DNA of 64,000 nt, from contig CAYWTS010000007.1 of NCBI GenBank assembly GCA_964461265.1, positions 1-64,000 of the forward strand, in the 5' to 3' direction. Shown here piece after piece: positions 15,464 to 23,780 of this stretch. Made by a program: the position numbers and the translations under genes. Under the pieces are notes generated by a model. It worked only from the letters and a program-made list of their open reading frames with translations, searched no databases and was not told the origin of the DNA. Origin of the DNA: CAYWTS01 sp964461265 (GTDB lineage: Bacteria; Bacteroidota; Ignavibacteria; Tepidaquicellales; OLB5). How positions within the stretch are numbered: the stretch's first letter is position 1; every line of letters begins with the position of its first letter.

Positions 15464-16468
15464 GTGCTAAATGCATCTGAAAAAATAAAAAAATTTTTAA
15501 CATCACCTGGGAATTTAGCAATAATAGGTTCTATCATATTACTTGTTATTGTATTTATTTACCTGTTCGCAAACAGGGACATGACAAGATACAATAACAC
15601 ACAGGATTCTCGGAATCCCGAAAACGTAATCTCCCCTATTTCTAAGGAAACCAAAACACAAACGGCAGATAAAGATTATTTTAAGCGTCTCAGTATCAGG
15701 CAGTTAGTACAGGTTATCGATTTAATTTACAACTGGCAATCGCTTCTGGATATATTTACCTTTAATCCTCAGGTAACAAATCCAAAATTCCGGATATCAC
15801 AACCCGGGCTTGAGAATCTCTCTGATGTAATTAAAAATCCGAAAGTGTTTTACCCTGGCTCATCAGCCTCATTATTAGAAGAGTACGGAAAACTGATAAA
15901 AGATGAATGCAAATATTATAAGCTCGACTGGCGACTGATACTGGCTATGATAAAACAGGAATCAGCTTTTACCCCTGATGCAGTCTCACATGCCGGTGCA
16001 TACGGATTCATGCAGATTATGCCGGGAACAGGCTCTCTGCTTGAAGATGTTCTGCAAATCGAAGAACACCGTTCACCCGAAAATAATCTCCGTGCAGGCA
16101 TATATTATTATGCCTCGCTGGTTGGTCGTTACCACCAGGCTGGCGATACTAACAAATATAAATTTGCACTTGCAGCTTATAACTGCGGAACAGGTCACGT
16201 GGAAGACGCGATGACTATTGCTTACTACTACAACAAGAATTATTTTGACTGGGATGTTGTTAGCGAATATCTTACACAGCTATCGCCGCAATACGATACA
16301 CTCCATCAGAAAATTTGGGGTTCAAAACCACCATCGGGTTTATTTTCTAACTGGAAAGAACCATTGCAATACGTTGCTAATATATCCTACTACTGGCAGC
16401 AGTATAAGCTGATTTATCCCGAACCGGAAGATAAACCTAAGAAGAAGAGCAAAAAGAAATCTAAATGA
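15464..16468 (+). CDS. membrane-anchored lytic murein transglycosylase (SLT domain)
   Basis: A 334-residue protein that cleaves peptidoglycan glycan strands to 1,6-anhydromuropeptides. An N-terminal membrane anchor (about 18-36, AIIGSIILLVIVFIYLFAN) is followed by a linker and a C-terminal lysozyme-like SLT domain: LILAMIKQESAFTPDAVS with the catalytic Glu, GAYGFMQIMPGTG, PENNLRAGIYYYASLV and ALAAYNCGTGHVEDA. A Lys-rich tail ends the protein. The start is GTG at 15464: nearby ATGs lead straight to stops and the frame is closed 6 nt upstream. It overlaps the PAP2 gene by 4 nt (ATGA). Confidence 0.88.
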   Translation: MLNASEKIKKFLTSPGNLAIIGSIILLVIVFIYLFANRDMTRYNNTQDSRNPENVISPISKETKTQTADKDYFKRLSIRQLVQVIDLIYNWQSLLDIFTFNPQVTNPKFRISQPGLENLSDVIKNPKVFYPGSSASLLEEYGKLIKDECKYYKLDWRLILAMIKQESAFTPDAVSHAGAYGFMQIMPGTGSLLEDVLQIEEHRSPENNLRAGIYYYASLVGRYHQAGDTNKYKFALAAYNCGTGHVEDAMTIAYYYNKNYFDWDVVSEYLTQLSPQYDTLHQKIWGSKPPSGLFSNWKEPLQYVANISYYWQQYKLIYPEPEDKPKKKSKKKSK

Positions 16469-17295
16469 GAATTACGCTAATATGTAAAATTGTTTGCCTG
16501 TTTACAGTTATAAGCAATTTTGCATTCTCACAATCACAGAAATTGCAATTAGATCCTTCCCGCAGTAATGAAATTAAATTACTTCATTTTATTAACTCAA
16601 ACCGAACTGAATCTACAGATGACATGTTTAGAATCTCAGACAGGTCTATGCTTCCCGTATCGTTAATGTTTCCAATGTCACTGTTTATTTACGGAAAAGG
16701 TACAAAAAAATATTACGATGAAAACTCAGGGTATCTTATGGGTGCATCTATGATACTTAATAATGCTGTAACATTGGGTATAAAATATTGCGTTAAGCGT
16801 GAAAGACCGTATCTGAAATATCACGGTGTTTATTATGACAGTTCATCACTACATGACCAGTATTCATTTCCATCAGGGCATACGGGTAATTCTTTTACAG
16901 TTGCGACAATGACGGTGTTACGATACCCTAACTATCCCTATGTTTATATACCAATTTATCTTTGGGGAATTATTATAGGCTACGGCAGGTCATATTGGGG
17001 TATGCACTACCCTTCTGATGTTTTAGCAGGTGCTGTGATAGGTACTTTATCGTCCGTAGCTGTTTATTCTTTAAGAAGTGAATTAATAAAAGCAAAGAAT
17101 AGAGCTTTTGGAGAGAAGTCGAATCCTGATGAAGGTTCAATAAAAGGCGGAACGTTAACACTCTTTGCCGGTGCCTTTATAATATCAACATTATTCGATA
17201 ACCTAATAGTCAACAAACCTTACCATATAAGCGTTTCCTTTGTTCCTGAAAACAAATTCGGGATGTTGCGGTGTAATGTAAGGTTAAATTTATAA
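16465..17295 (+). CDS. PAP2-family phosphatase
   Basis: A 276-residue type-2 phosphatidic acid phosphatase. The three catalytic motifs are intact: KYCVKRERPY (K-x6-RP), PSGHT, and GRSYWGMHYPSDVLAG (R...H...D). A signal-like N-terminus (ITLICKIVCLFTVISNFAFS) and several hydrophobic spans place it in the envelope. Substrates in the family are lipid phosphates such as undecaprenyl pyrophosphate, phosphatidate or lipid A phosphate; which applies here is unknown. Coupling to a lytic transglycosylase makes a cell-wall lipid carrier plausible. Confidence 0.88.
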   Translation: MRITLICKIVCLFTVISNFAFSQSQKLQLDPSRSNEIKLLHFINSNRTESTDDMFRISDRSMLPVSLMFPMSLFIYGKGTKKYYDENSGYLMGASMILNNAVTLGIKYCVKRERPYLKYHGVYYDSSSLHDQYSFPSGHTGNSFTVATMTVLRYPNYPYVYIPIYLWGIIIGYGRSYWGMHYPSDVLAGAVIGTLSSVAVYSLRSELIKAKNRAFGEKSNPDEGSIKGGTLTLFAGAFIISTLFDNLIVNKPYHISVSFVPENKFGMLRCNVRLNL

Positions 17296-17321
17296 GCAAA
17301 AGATGTATGTCTTCGCCAGAC

Positions 17322-17363
17322 TTATAGCTTGTTACTTTTTTACTTGTAACTAGCAACTTATAA
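17322..17363. terminator. imperfect hairpin between convergent genes
   Basis: An imperfect inverted repeat, TTATAGCTT-GTTAC against GTAAC-TAGCAACTTATAA, with a T-rich loop (TTTTTTA). It lies between the PAP2 stop (17295) and the end of the DUF3108 gene (17367). It could act in both directions, but there is no clean T tract outside the stem. Confidence 0.3.
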
Positions 17364-17366
17364 CTC

Positions 17367-18176
17367 TTACTTTATCTTAGCATCCAACGGACCGTTCAAT
17401 CCCGAATAACTCACCAATTCTGCAACAATAGCACCTATAACAATATTCAGCTTTACTTTTACCGGGACTTTCCGTTCATCATCGGTAATATATAAATAAA
17501 TATCTGAGGTTTTAGTGGTAAATCCTTCTTTCAGCATTGGTCTCACAACAAAGCATCGGAACTCACCTGCTTCCACATCCACATCTTCCCTGCCTTCAAA
17601 CCTGACCTCAAGATTCCACCACTTATCATTATGGAAGGTTGGGATAAGTATTTTATCGCCTTCTTTTTTATCTTTCCAGTTAAGCGTTCTCGCATAGTAA
17701 AACGACGAAATCAGGTCTTGCACATAAAATGTAGTTTTGTAATTTTTATCTTCAACAAAATTAATTTTGGTATAGACCTTTAAGCTTTCCTGTATAAATG
17801 TTTCCTCGAAATCCCTTTTATAGTTACTTTCGCGAATGTGCTGTTCAAAACGCCATGGAAAAATACCTTTTTCATCTATGTATGATTTATAGCTGTCACG
17901 CACTTTATACACATGCTCAAAAGCAGAGCGTGAGTTAACGTCAAGATTTACCTCATAAGTATTCCTGCCGTTATAAACAAACGGTGCCGGTGATACGTAT
18001 AAAAAAGCTTCGGCAGCTGTAATAAATCCGTAACTTATTTCATAATCCAGCTTTTCTCCGTATGTGAACGCTGAATTTGAATGCACTCTGAATTCTTTAA
18101 GTACAGAATCTTTCTGAGCATACGAAATGTTAAAAATTGTAAATAATACTGTTATAAAGATTATTATCTTTTTCAT
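17367..18176 (-). CDS. DUF3108-family exported protein
   Basis: A 269-residue protein with a clear signal peptide (KKIIIFITVLFTIFNISYA, cleavage before QKDS). The mature part matches the DUF3108 pattern: GEKLDYEISYGFITAAEAFL near the start, then RSAFEHVYKVRDSYKSYID, FEQHIRESNYKR, and a C-terminal segment with DDERKVPVKVKLNIVIGAIVAELVSY. The family is predicted beta-rich and periplasmic or outer-membrane linked; no function is established that I can name. It stands alone, convergent with the PAP2 gene, with 247 nt of featureless AT-rich spacer upstream. Confidence 0.75.
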   Translation of the reverse strand: MKKIIIFITVLFTIFNISYAQKDSVLKEFRVHSNSAFTYGEKLDYEISYGFITAAEAFLYVSPAPFVYNGRNTYEVNLDVNSRSAFEHVYKVRDSYKSYIDEKGIFPWRFEQHIRESNYKRDFEETFIQESLKVYTKINFVEDKNYKTTFYVQDLISSFYYARTLNWKDKKEGDKILIPTFHNDKWWNLEVRFEGREDVDVEAGEFRCFVVRPMLKEGFTTKTSDIYLYITDDERKVPVKVKLNIVIGAIVAELVSYSGLNGPLDAKIK

Positions 18177-18423
18177 ATTGATTTTTCTTCAGGTTTTCTT
18201 AATAATTTTTATCAAATATTTATAATAGCACACCAATAACACAGATTAAAAGATAATCACTGATTTTTCAAGTTAAATATTTTCAAATGCCGTTTTCTGC
18301 CATTTACAAACTTTATAAAACCAACCAATAATTTGATAAGTCATTTTTATGTAAAAATAATCTTCAGTATTTAACTCTGTGCTCATCCTTTAATTCTCTG
18401 TAAAATCTGTGTGTTGTTAACAA

Positions 18424-19134
18424 TTATTTTTCTTCGGGTTTTATTAATAATTTTTTGTCGAATTTTTTATTGAATTCGTATTTCGACACTGTAATGATAC
18501 CCTGTGCCTGATTAGTTTTAAACGGTAAATATATTCCTGAGGTTCCGGCTTCCTTAATATCATAATATGATGTAGTACTGTTGGAATCGACCAGCTTTAA
18601 CCTGTAATATGTTTTTTTATCGAAATAAACGTTATACAAAACAGAGTCCTTTCTAAGAAACTCAACAACGTAGCAGTCTTTACCGTCTGCAGTATCCTCA
18701 GGCAGCAGCTTATATGAAATATCATACTTTTCTTTTTCAAGGTAATACTTCCACAATGCACCTCCCATGCTCCTTTCAGCCCTGGCAATTTCTTCTTCGG
18801 TAAGGTCTTTAACCTGTCCCATTAAACTCATCCACCCTGTCTTCTTATTAAAATCTACAATCTGTGTTAATCCAAGCATCTCGCTTTCAATCTTCATAAA
18901 CAAATAATCCGAGCTTAAATAAAGCGTAATGGGAAAATCCATACCCATAGCGTTAACACTGCCGGTCATATTTATCGATTTGATTTTCTTCATATTATCA
19001 ACACCGCCATTTGCGGTGATGTAATTATCGATAACATCCTGGGCAGTTGTAACAGGTTTAAAATCCTGTGAAAATAAAGTTGTTAAAGATAAGAGTAAAA
19101 AAGAAATGAATAATATTGAATATTTTTTAAGCAT
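18424..19134 (-). CDS. exported LolA/outer-membrane-lipoprotein-sorting-like protein
   Basis: A 236-residue protein with a signal peptide (KKYSILFISFLLLSLTTLFS, then QDFKP). The N-terminal mature segment AQDVIDNYITANGGVDNMKK followed by IKSINMTG, and the later repeated beta-hairpins, fit the LolA/LolB-like fold found in many FCB proteins annotated as lipoprotein-sorting or as non-peptidase parts of M16-linked genes. Function is inferred from fold likeness only. It overlaps the upstream glycosyltransferase gene by 8 nt, so both are translated from one mRNA. Confidence 0.6.
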   Translation of the reverse strand: MLKKYSILFISFLLLSLTTLFSQDFKPVTTAQDVIDNYITANGGVDNMKKIKSINMTGSVNAMGMDFPITLYLSSDYLFMKIESEMLGLTQIVDFNKKTGWMSLMGQVKDLTEEEIARAERSMGGALWKYYLEKEKYDISYKLLPEDTADGKDCYVVEFLRKDSVLYNVYFDKKTYYRLKLVDSNSTTSYYDIKEAGTSGIYLPFKTNQAQGIITVSKYEFNKKFDKKLLIKPEEK

Positions 19135-20125
19135 TTTTGTTTTCTATTAAGTTTATAATATTTTCTGAAACCTGCTCCGGTGAGGGAACACGTTTATCAC
19201 TTTCAGACAGAGTGAAAATTATTTTCTTAGCTGTTCTAGGACCCCAGCGTTTTTCGTTTTCTGTTTGGCGCGGGGAGTAAAATCCTATACAAAAAATCCC
19301 TAATGCTGCTGCTATGTGAATTGGACCTGTAGAATTGCACACGAGCACTTTTGATAATTTTATTAATGCAGCGAACTCCTTTAAATCCAGGTCAGAAATG
19401 ATAAATACATTATTTTTGCTTTTAATATTTTCTGTAATATGATTAAGCTCCGTTTCATCTTCTTTTGTGCCTGTAATGACTATCTGATAACCTGTATCAT
19501 TTTCCAACAACAGCAAATTTAATAAATCTGTAAAATTATTGTTATCCCAAACCAATGCAGAGCCTTTTGTGGAAGGATGTATTATTATTAGCATTTTTGC
19601 TGTATCTAATCGCATGCTTATGAGTTTTTCCTTTATTTTTTTAATATCAGCATCGCTAACATACAATACCGGGTCGATAACCTTTTCATTTCGTATACCG
19701 ATTGAACTCAGTAAATTGAGATTATATTCAAGCTCGTGTTTTACGGAGTGTCTTCTGTGTTCATAATGCCTGAAATTAAACAGGAACGAATACCATCGGT
19801 ACCCCGTGCCCAGCCTGTATCTGATACCTGACAAAAAGAGAGCAAAAGCAATACTGAATAGGGGCCTGACCGCAACAGCAAAGTCGTATTTACCTTTATT
19901 ACATATACTGTAAATCTCTTTTATACTTTCCTTTTCAATAGTAAGGAGGTTGTTTATATTTGGATAATTCTCGATTAATAATTTCACCCGGCTGTTTACA
20001 AGAAAATCGATTTTTGCATCGGGAAAATTATTGTGCAGAATTTCAATTAAAGGCAGAGTAAGAATCATATCACCGATATGATCGGTTCGGATAAGAAGAA
20101 TATGCTTTATGTTCTTAAGATGAAT
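19127..20125 (-). CDS. glycosyltransferase family 9 (heptosyltransferase-like), start abnormal
   Basis: A GT9 enzyme of the ADP-heptose:LPS heptosyltransferase type, which builds cell-surface oligosaccharides. Seen: LPLIEILHNNFPDAKIDFLV; IHPSTKGSALVWDNNNFTDL in the nucleotide-binding half; and VLVCNSTGPIHIAAALG followed by FYSPRQTENEKRWGP. The first ATG is at 20068, but the frame upstream continues through KHILLIRTDHIGD, which is the conserved first strand and GD loop of this family. No ATG, GTG or TTG exists in that extension before the stop at 20194. An ATT at 20125 (giving 332 residues) is the start proposed here; the ATG start would give 313 residues without strand 1. A palindromic repeat lies just upstream. 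Confidence 0.7.
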   Translation of the reverse strand: MHLKNIKHILLIRTDHIGDMILTLPLIEILHNNFPDAKIDFLVNSRVKLLIENYPNINNLLTIEKESIKEIYSICNKGKYDFAVAVRPLFSIAFALFLSGIRYRLGTGYRWYSFLFNFRHYEHRRHSVKHELEYNLNLLSSIGIRNEKVIDPVLYVSDADIKKIKEKLISMRLDTAKMLIIIHPSTKGSALVWDNNNFTDLLNLLLLENDTGYQIVITGTKEDETELNHITENIKSKNNVFIISDLDLKEFAALIKLSKVLVCNSTGPIHIAAALGIFCIGFYSPRQTENEKRWGPRTAKKIIFTLSESDKRVPSPEQVSENIINLIENKNA

Positions 20126-20153
20126 GATATGATTTAAACAAGTTATTATTTCT

Positions 20154-20175
20154 GTAGCTGGCTTCAGCCTGCGTA
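20154..20175. repeat. REP-like palindrome upstream of the GT9 gene
   Basis: GTAGCTGGCT-tc-AGCCTGCGTAA forms a small stem (GGCT/AGCC, imperfectly extended), followed by GGTTGCTGCAGG at 20196-20207. It resembles the GC-rich palindromes found elsewhere in the window. It overlaps the open but start-less extension of the GT9 gene and may have displaced its original 5' end. Confidence 0.45.
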
Positions 20176-20275
20176 ATAAATATCCTAAGCGTTAAGGTTG
20201 CTGCAGGTTTATGTGTCATTTTCTCAATAATATAATATCACCTTTACATTTTCAATTTGAAAATTAGTTGTGTAT

Positions 20276-21541
20276 ATGAAAAATTTTTTATTAATAGTAA
20301 GTATTTTCATACTATTTTACAATTTCACCTGTGAACAGCTTCCCCGTTCGGCGGGCAATAATAAAGATACAGGTATCATAAAGGATTCAATTAAACAAAT
20401 AAATTCTATGGATTCCGTTCAAACCGAAATAAATGCGTTCAAGCTTCATTATGATGCAATCGTAATTGATACGCACAATGATATTCTTATGCCGGTATTT
20501 CTTAAGGGTGCCGTTATTACAAAAGATAACTTATCTACACAATCGGATATTGTAAAATGGCAAAAGGGCGGAGTAGATGCACAGGTTTTTTCTATCTATG
20601 TGCCTGAGAGATTTAAATCGGACCATTTCGGCTATGCAATGAAGATGATAGATTTTGTTGAAAAAATGACAGATACATATCCCGAACTAATGGTACTGTG
20701 TTATAATTATGACGATCTTCTGAAAAATCTGGAGAGGGGTATATTCTGCATACTGATGGGTGCCGAAGGCGGTTCAATTATTGAAGGCTCAATAGATAAT
20801 CTCATTACTCTTTATAATCGCGGTGTAAGATATCTTGGACTAACATGGAATACAAGCAATCAGATTGGAACATCAGCAAGGGATGAAAGCCAAAGGGGCA
20901 GAAAAGGAGGATTAACCGAATTCGGAAAGGAAGTTGTTATTACAATGGATTCTCTCGGAATGATGATCGACGTATCACACCTCGGTGAAACAGCTTTCTG
21001 GAATGTAACTGAGCTAAGTAAAAATCCTGTTATAGCATCTCACTCATCGGTATACAGCTTATGCCCTCATTATAGGAATCTTACAGATGAACAAATTAAA
21101 GCTATTGCAAAATCAGGAGGATACATCGGTGTAAATTTCCATTGCGAATTTATTGCTCCTTCAGCAAACAAAAGCCAGGTTAATGCAATACATAATAAAT
21201 ACAAAAACGCCCTTAAACAAATTTCCGAAGTTTATGCAGATGACCTGATTAAGTTCAATGAAGAACGTTACAACTATTTAACAGAAAACAAATCGGATAA
21301 CGGAACGTCTATCGATATACTGATAGACCATATTGATTACATCGTAAAACTTGTGGGAGTTGACTATGTTGGTTTTGGTTCCGATTTCGATGGCGGGGTT
21401 TACACACCAAACGAGATGTATGATGCAACCTGTTACCCGGTAATCACCAAAAAGCTTGTTGAGAGAGGATATAAAGATGAAGATATTCGTAAAATACTGG
21501 GAGGAAATTTCCTGAGGGTGTTTAAACAAGTTTGTAAGTGA
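20276..21541 (+). CDS. membrane dipeptidase, peptidase family M19
   Basis: A 421-residue renal-dipeptidase-like zinc enzyme that hydrolyses dipeptides (some members act on D-amino-acid or lipid-linked dipeptides). Metal ligands are visible: VIDTHNDI (HxD), MGAEGGSIIEG (Glu), MIDVSHLGETAF and VIASHSSVYSL (His), and GFGSDFDGG near the C-terminus. The N-terminus is a hydrophobic export signal ending in Cys (FILFYNFTC), possibly a loose lipobox, so it may be a surface or periplasmic lipoprotein. ATG 20276 is preferred to GTG 20270. It stands alone upstream of dnaG. Confidence 0.9.
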   Translation: MKNFLLIVSIFILFYNFTCEQLPRSAGNNKDTGIIKDSIKQINSMDSVQTEINAFKLHYDAIVIDTHNDILMPVFLKGAVITKDNLSTQSDIVKWQKGGVDAQVFSIYVPERFKSDHFGYAMKMIDFVEKMTDTYPELMVLCYNYDDLLKNLERGIFCILMGAEGGSIIEGSIDNLITLYNRGVRYLGLTWNTSNQIGTSARDESQRGRKGGLTEFGKEVVITMDSLGMMIDVSHLGETAFWNVTELSKNPVIASHSSVYSLCPHYRNLTDEQIKAIAKSGGYIGVNFHCEFIAPSANKSQVNAIHNKYKNALKQISEVYADDLIKFNEERYNYLTENKSDNGTSIDILIDHIDYIVKLVGVDYVGFGSDFDGGVYTPNEMYDATCYPVITKKLVERGYKDEDIRKILGGNFLRVFKQVCK

Positions 21542-21559
21542 AAACATATTTCTCAAGCC

Positions 21560-21617
21560 CTAACCACTTCTCCATAATGGGAGGCGGAATCCCGCTTCAA
21601 CGGGAAGGGGTGGGGGT
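21560..21617. repeat. GC-rich nested palindrome before dnaG
   Basis: Outer arms ACCACTTCTCC and GGGAAGGGGT pair imperfectly; inside lie GCGGAATCCCGC and TCCCG-cttcaa-CGGGA. The element ends in GGGGTGGGGGTT, 9 nt before the dnaG ATG, and so supplies the only G-rich sequence near that start. It may also terminate or process the M19 transcript. It resembles the element inside folC at 12571-12613. Confidence 0.6.
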
Positions 21618-21625
21618 TAAAATCA

Positions 21626-23470
21626 ATGCCTAAAATCACACAAAAAATAATAGATGAAATACTTGCTGCAACCGATATAGTTGACCTTATATCGCAGTAC
21701 ACCCCTTTGCGGAAGGCAGGGAAAAACTTCATGGGACGCTGCCCGTTCCACCAGGAAAAGACACCCTCTTTCAGCGTATCTCAGGAAAATGGCGTGTATC
21801 ATTGCTTTGGATGCGGCAAAGGCGGGAATGTATTCACTTTTCTCAGAGATATCGAGAACCTCTCATACTACGAAGCTTTAAAATTTCTTGCCGAACGTTC
21901 ACATATAAAAATCGAGTTTGATGATGAGCCCTATGATAAAGACAGGACTATAATAGATACTCTTCACGAAATAAACAAAAAGGCAGCCCGGTTTTTTTAC
22001 GATAACCTGATGAGCCGTGAAGGCGAGTATGCAAGGGAATACCTGAACACAAGAGGAATTAAGGAAGAAACTATAACTAAATTCGGACTTGGTTACTCAC
22101 CCCGCGGAGGCGAAATATTATTCAAAACACTCAGTGAGGAATTTAAAAAAGAGGATATTATTTCTTCGGGACTTGTTATTGAACTTGCAATGAATGAAGT
22201 GCGTGACCGTTTCCGCGGACGTTTGATGTTCCCTATTATAAACGAAGCATCGAAAGTTGTGGGTTTTGGCGGAAGAAAGCTATTTGATGAAGGATATGAA
22301 GAAGCTAAATATATCAATTCATCGGAATCAAAAGTCTATAATAAAAGCCGTGTTCTGTACGGTCTGAACTTCGCACGCAATAAAATCAAGGAAGCCGGCT
22401 TTGCAATGCTTGTAGAAGGGTATATGGATTTAATACAGCTTTATCAGAGCGGAGTGCAAAACGTGGTTGCTTCTAGCGGAACGTCATTAACAACACTCCA
22501 GGTAAGGATACTTTCCCGCTACACAAATGAGATTGTTGTTGTATATGATTCCGATAATGCAGGTCAGGCTGCGGCTCGCAGGGCAATTGAACTGATATTT
22601 GAGAATAATTTAATTGTGACGCTTGCTGTTCTGCCAAGAGGCGAAGACCCTGACTCATATATTAAAAATTACGGGTTAGAAAATTTTATTAATCTGATTG
22701 AAAAAAGACAATCCATAATTGATTTTATTGCTGATAAATATAAGCTTGAAAACCGCCTTGCAACTCCTGAAGGTAAAACAGAATTCGTGAAGGAAATCAT
22801 ATCGTTGATTTCTAGGTTAAGAGATGAAATAAAACGTGAATTCTACATCAAAGATATTTCCGAACGGTTTGGGATATATGAATCTACAATACGAAAAGAG
22901 TTATACAATTATCAGCGGCTGAAAAATAAAGGGTTAACGCGTGAATATCCTGTAAAGACCTCAGCAGATACAGCAGCGGGTGAACCGCATCCCATTGAAA
23001 ACCGTGTTGTTGTCTCAAATCTTGAACTGATGCTGATAAGACTGATTGTTGACGGTGATAAAAAAACACGCGGTTACTTGATGGATAATATAGGAATAGA
23101 TTACCTGCAAAGTCCGGTTGTGATGAAGATTGTAAATTATCTTTTTATGAACATAGAAAACGAATCTAAGCTTAAACAGAGCAGTTTGTTTAATGCATTT
23201 GATGATGATGTTTCAAAAGATATACTCGGCAAAGCATTTTTAGATGAATCATATGTAATGCTTGATGAAAGCAAAGGTGATTTTGAACGTAAGGCAAAGT
23301 TTGTTGTTACAAAGCTGCATATATCGGCTCTTGAAAATCAAATAAATGAGCTGAATCGGAAAATTAAATCAGTCCACACTGACTCCCCTGAAATCCTGAA
23401 GCTGCAAAATGACCTACAGCAGCTTGTAAGCGAACGAGTGAAGCTGGAAAAGAGCTTGAAAGGGATATAA
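21626..23470 (+). CDS. dnaG: DNA primase
   Basis: A 614-residue primase that makes the RNA primers for replication. The N-terminal CHC2 zinc finger has C39, H42, C60 and C63 (RCPFHQEKTPSFSV, HCFGCGKGG). The catalytic core follows with the EGYMD motif of the Toprim domain (LVEGYMDLIQL), SSGTSLT, and VVVYDSDNAGQAA carrying the acidic metal ligands. The C-terminal region (about 430-614) would bind the DnaB helicase. Not linked to rpoD or rpsU here. A palindromic repeat lies directly upstream and a MITE-like element downstream. Confidence 0.97.
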   Translation: MPKITQKIIDEILAATDIVDLISQYTPLRKAGKNFMGRCPFHQEKTPSFSVSQENGVYHCFGCGKGGNVFTFLRDIENLSYYEALKFLAERSHIKIEFDDEPYDKDRTIIDTLHEINKKAARFFYDNLMSREGEYAREYLNTRGIKEETITKFGLGYSPRGGEILFKTLSEEFKKEDIISSGLVIELAMNEVRDRFRGRLMFPIINEASKVVGFGGRKLFDEGYEEAKYINSSESKVYNKSRVLYGLNFARNKIKEAGFAMLVEGYMDLIQLYQSGVQNVVASSGTSLTTLQVRILSRYTNEIVVVYDSDNAGQAAARRAIELIFENNLIVTLAVLPRGEDPDSYIKNYGLENFINLIEKRQSIIDFIADKYKLENRLATPEGKTEFVKEIISLISRLRDEIKREFYIKDISERFGIYESTIRKELYNYQRLKNKGLTREYPVKTSADTAAGEPHPIENRVVVSNLELMLIRLIVDGDKKTRGYLMDNIGIDYLQSPVVMKIVNYLFMNIENESKLKQSSLFNAFDDDVSKDILGKAFLDESYVMLDESKGDFERKAKFVVTKLHISALENQINELNRKIKSVHTDSPEILKLQNDLQQLVSERVKLEKSLKGI

Positions 23471-23566
23471 GATTTCGCAATATATTTAGATATTAAATAG
23501 GTTTTAATTCATTTAAACCTGAATATTTACGGATAAAGTTTTATCAATGTCTTATGTTAAAAAAAA

Positions 23567-23689
23567 GGCTGTCTCAAAAGTGTTTTTGTATCCGCATCCT
23601 TTATGGCTGCATTGCATTTTTCTTGCATTACGCAACTATGAAAGTTGCGGTTACAGTTTTTCGCAAGAAAATTGCCTTTTGAGACAGCC
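23567..23689. mobile_element. MITE-like element with 14-bp terminal inverted repeats
   Basis: GGCTGTCTCAAAAG (23567-23580) is repeated exactly inverted as CTTTTGAGACAGCC (23676-23689). The 123-nt element also has an inner inverted repeat (GCATTTTTCTTGC against GCAAGAAAATTGC, one mismatch) and a central CGCAACT/AGTTGCG hairpin. Ends of this type are known to me from insertion sequences (IS1182-like), but no transposase is present and no target duplication is evident. On the - strand it is followed by eight T, so it could terminate the nfeD-slipin transcript. The rest of the 310-nt dnaG-slipin gap holds nothing I recognise. Confidence 0.7.
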
Positions 23690-23780
23690 CCTCGAATAGT
23701 ATCTTTACTATTTACTTATTGAATATCAACCTTTGACAATGGTAATAACATTGACATTGGCAATTAACCATTGCCCGAAC

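Noticed and set aside
23547..23699. 50-codon open frame spanning the MITE-like element
   Set aside because: It reads straight through both terminal repeats and the internal hairpin; no ribosome site, no recognisable protein.
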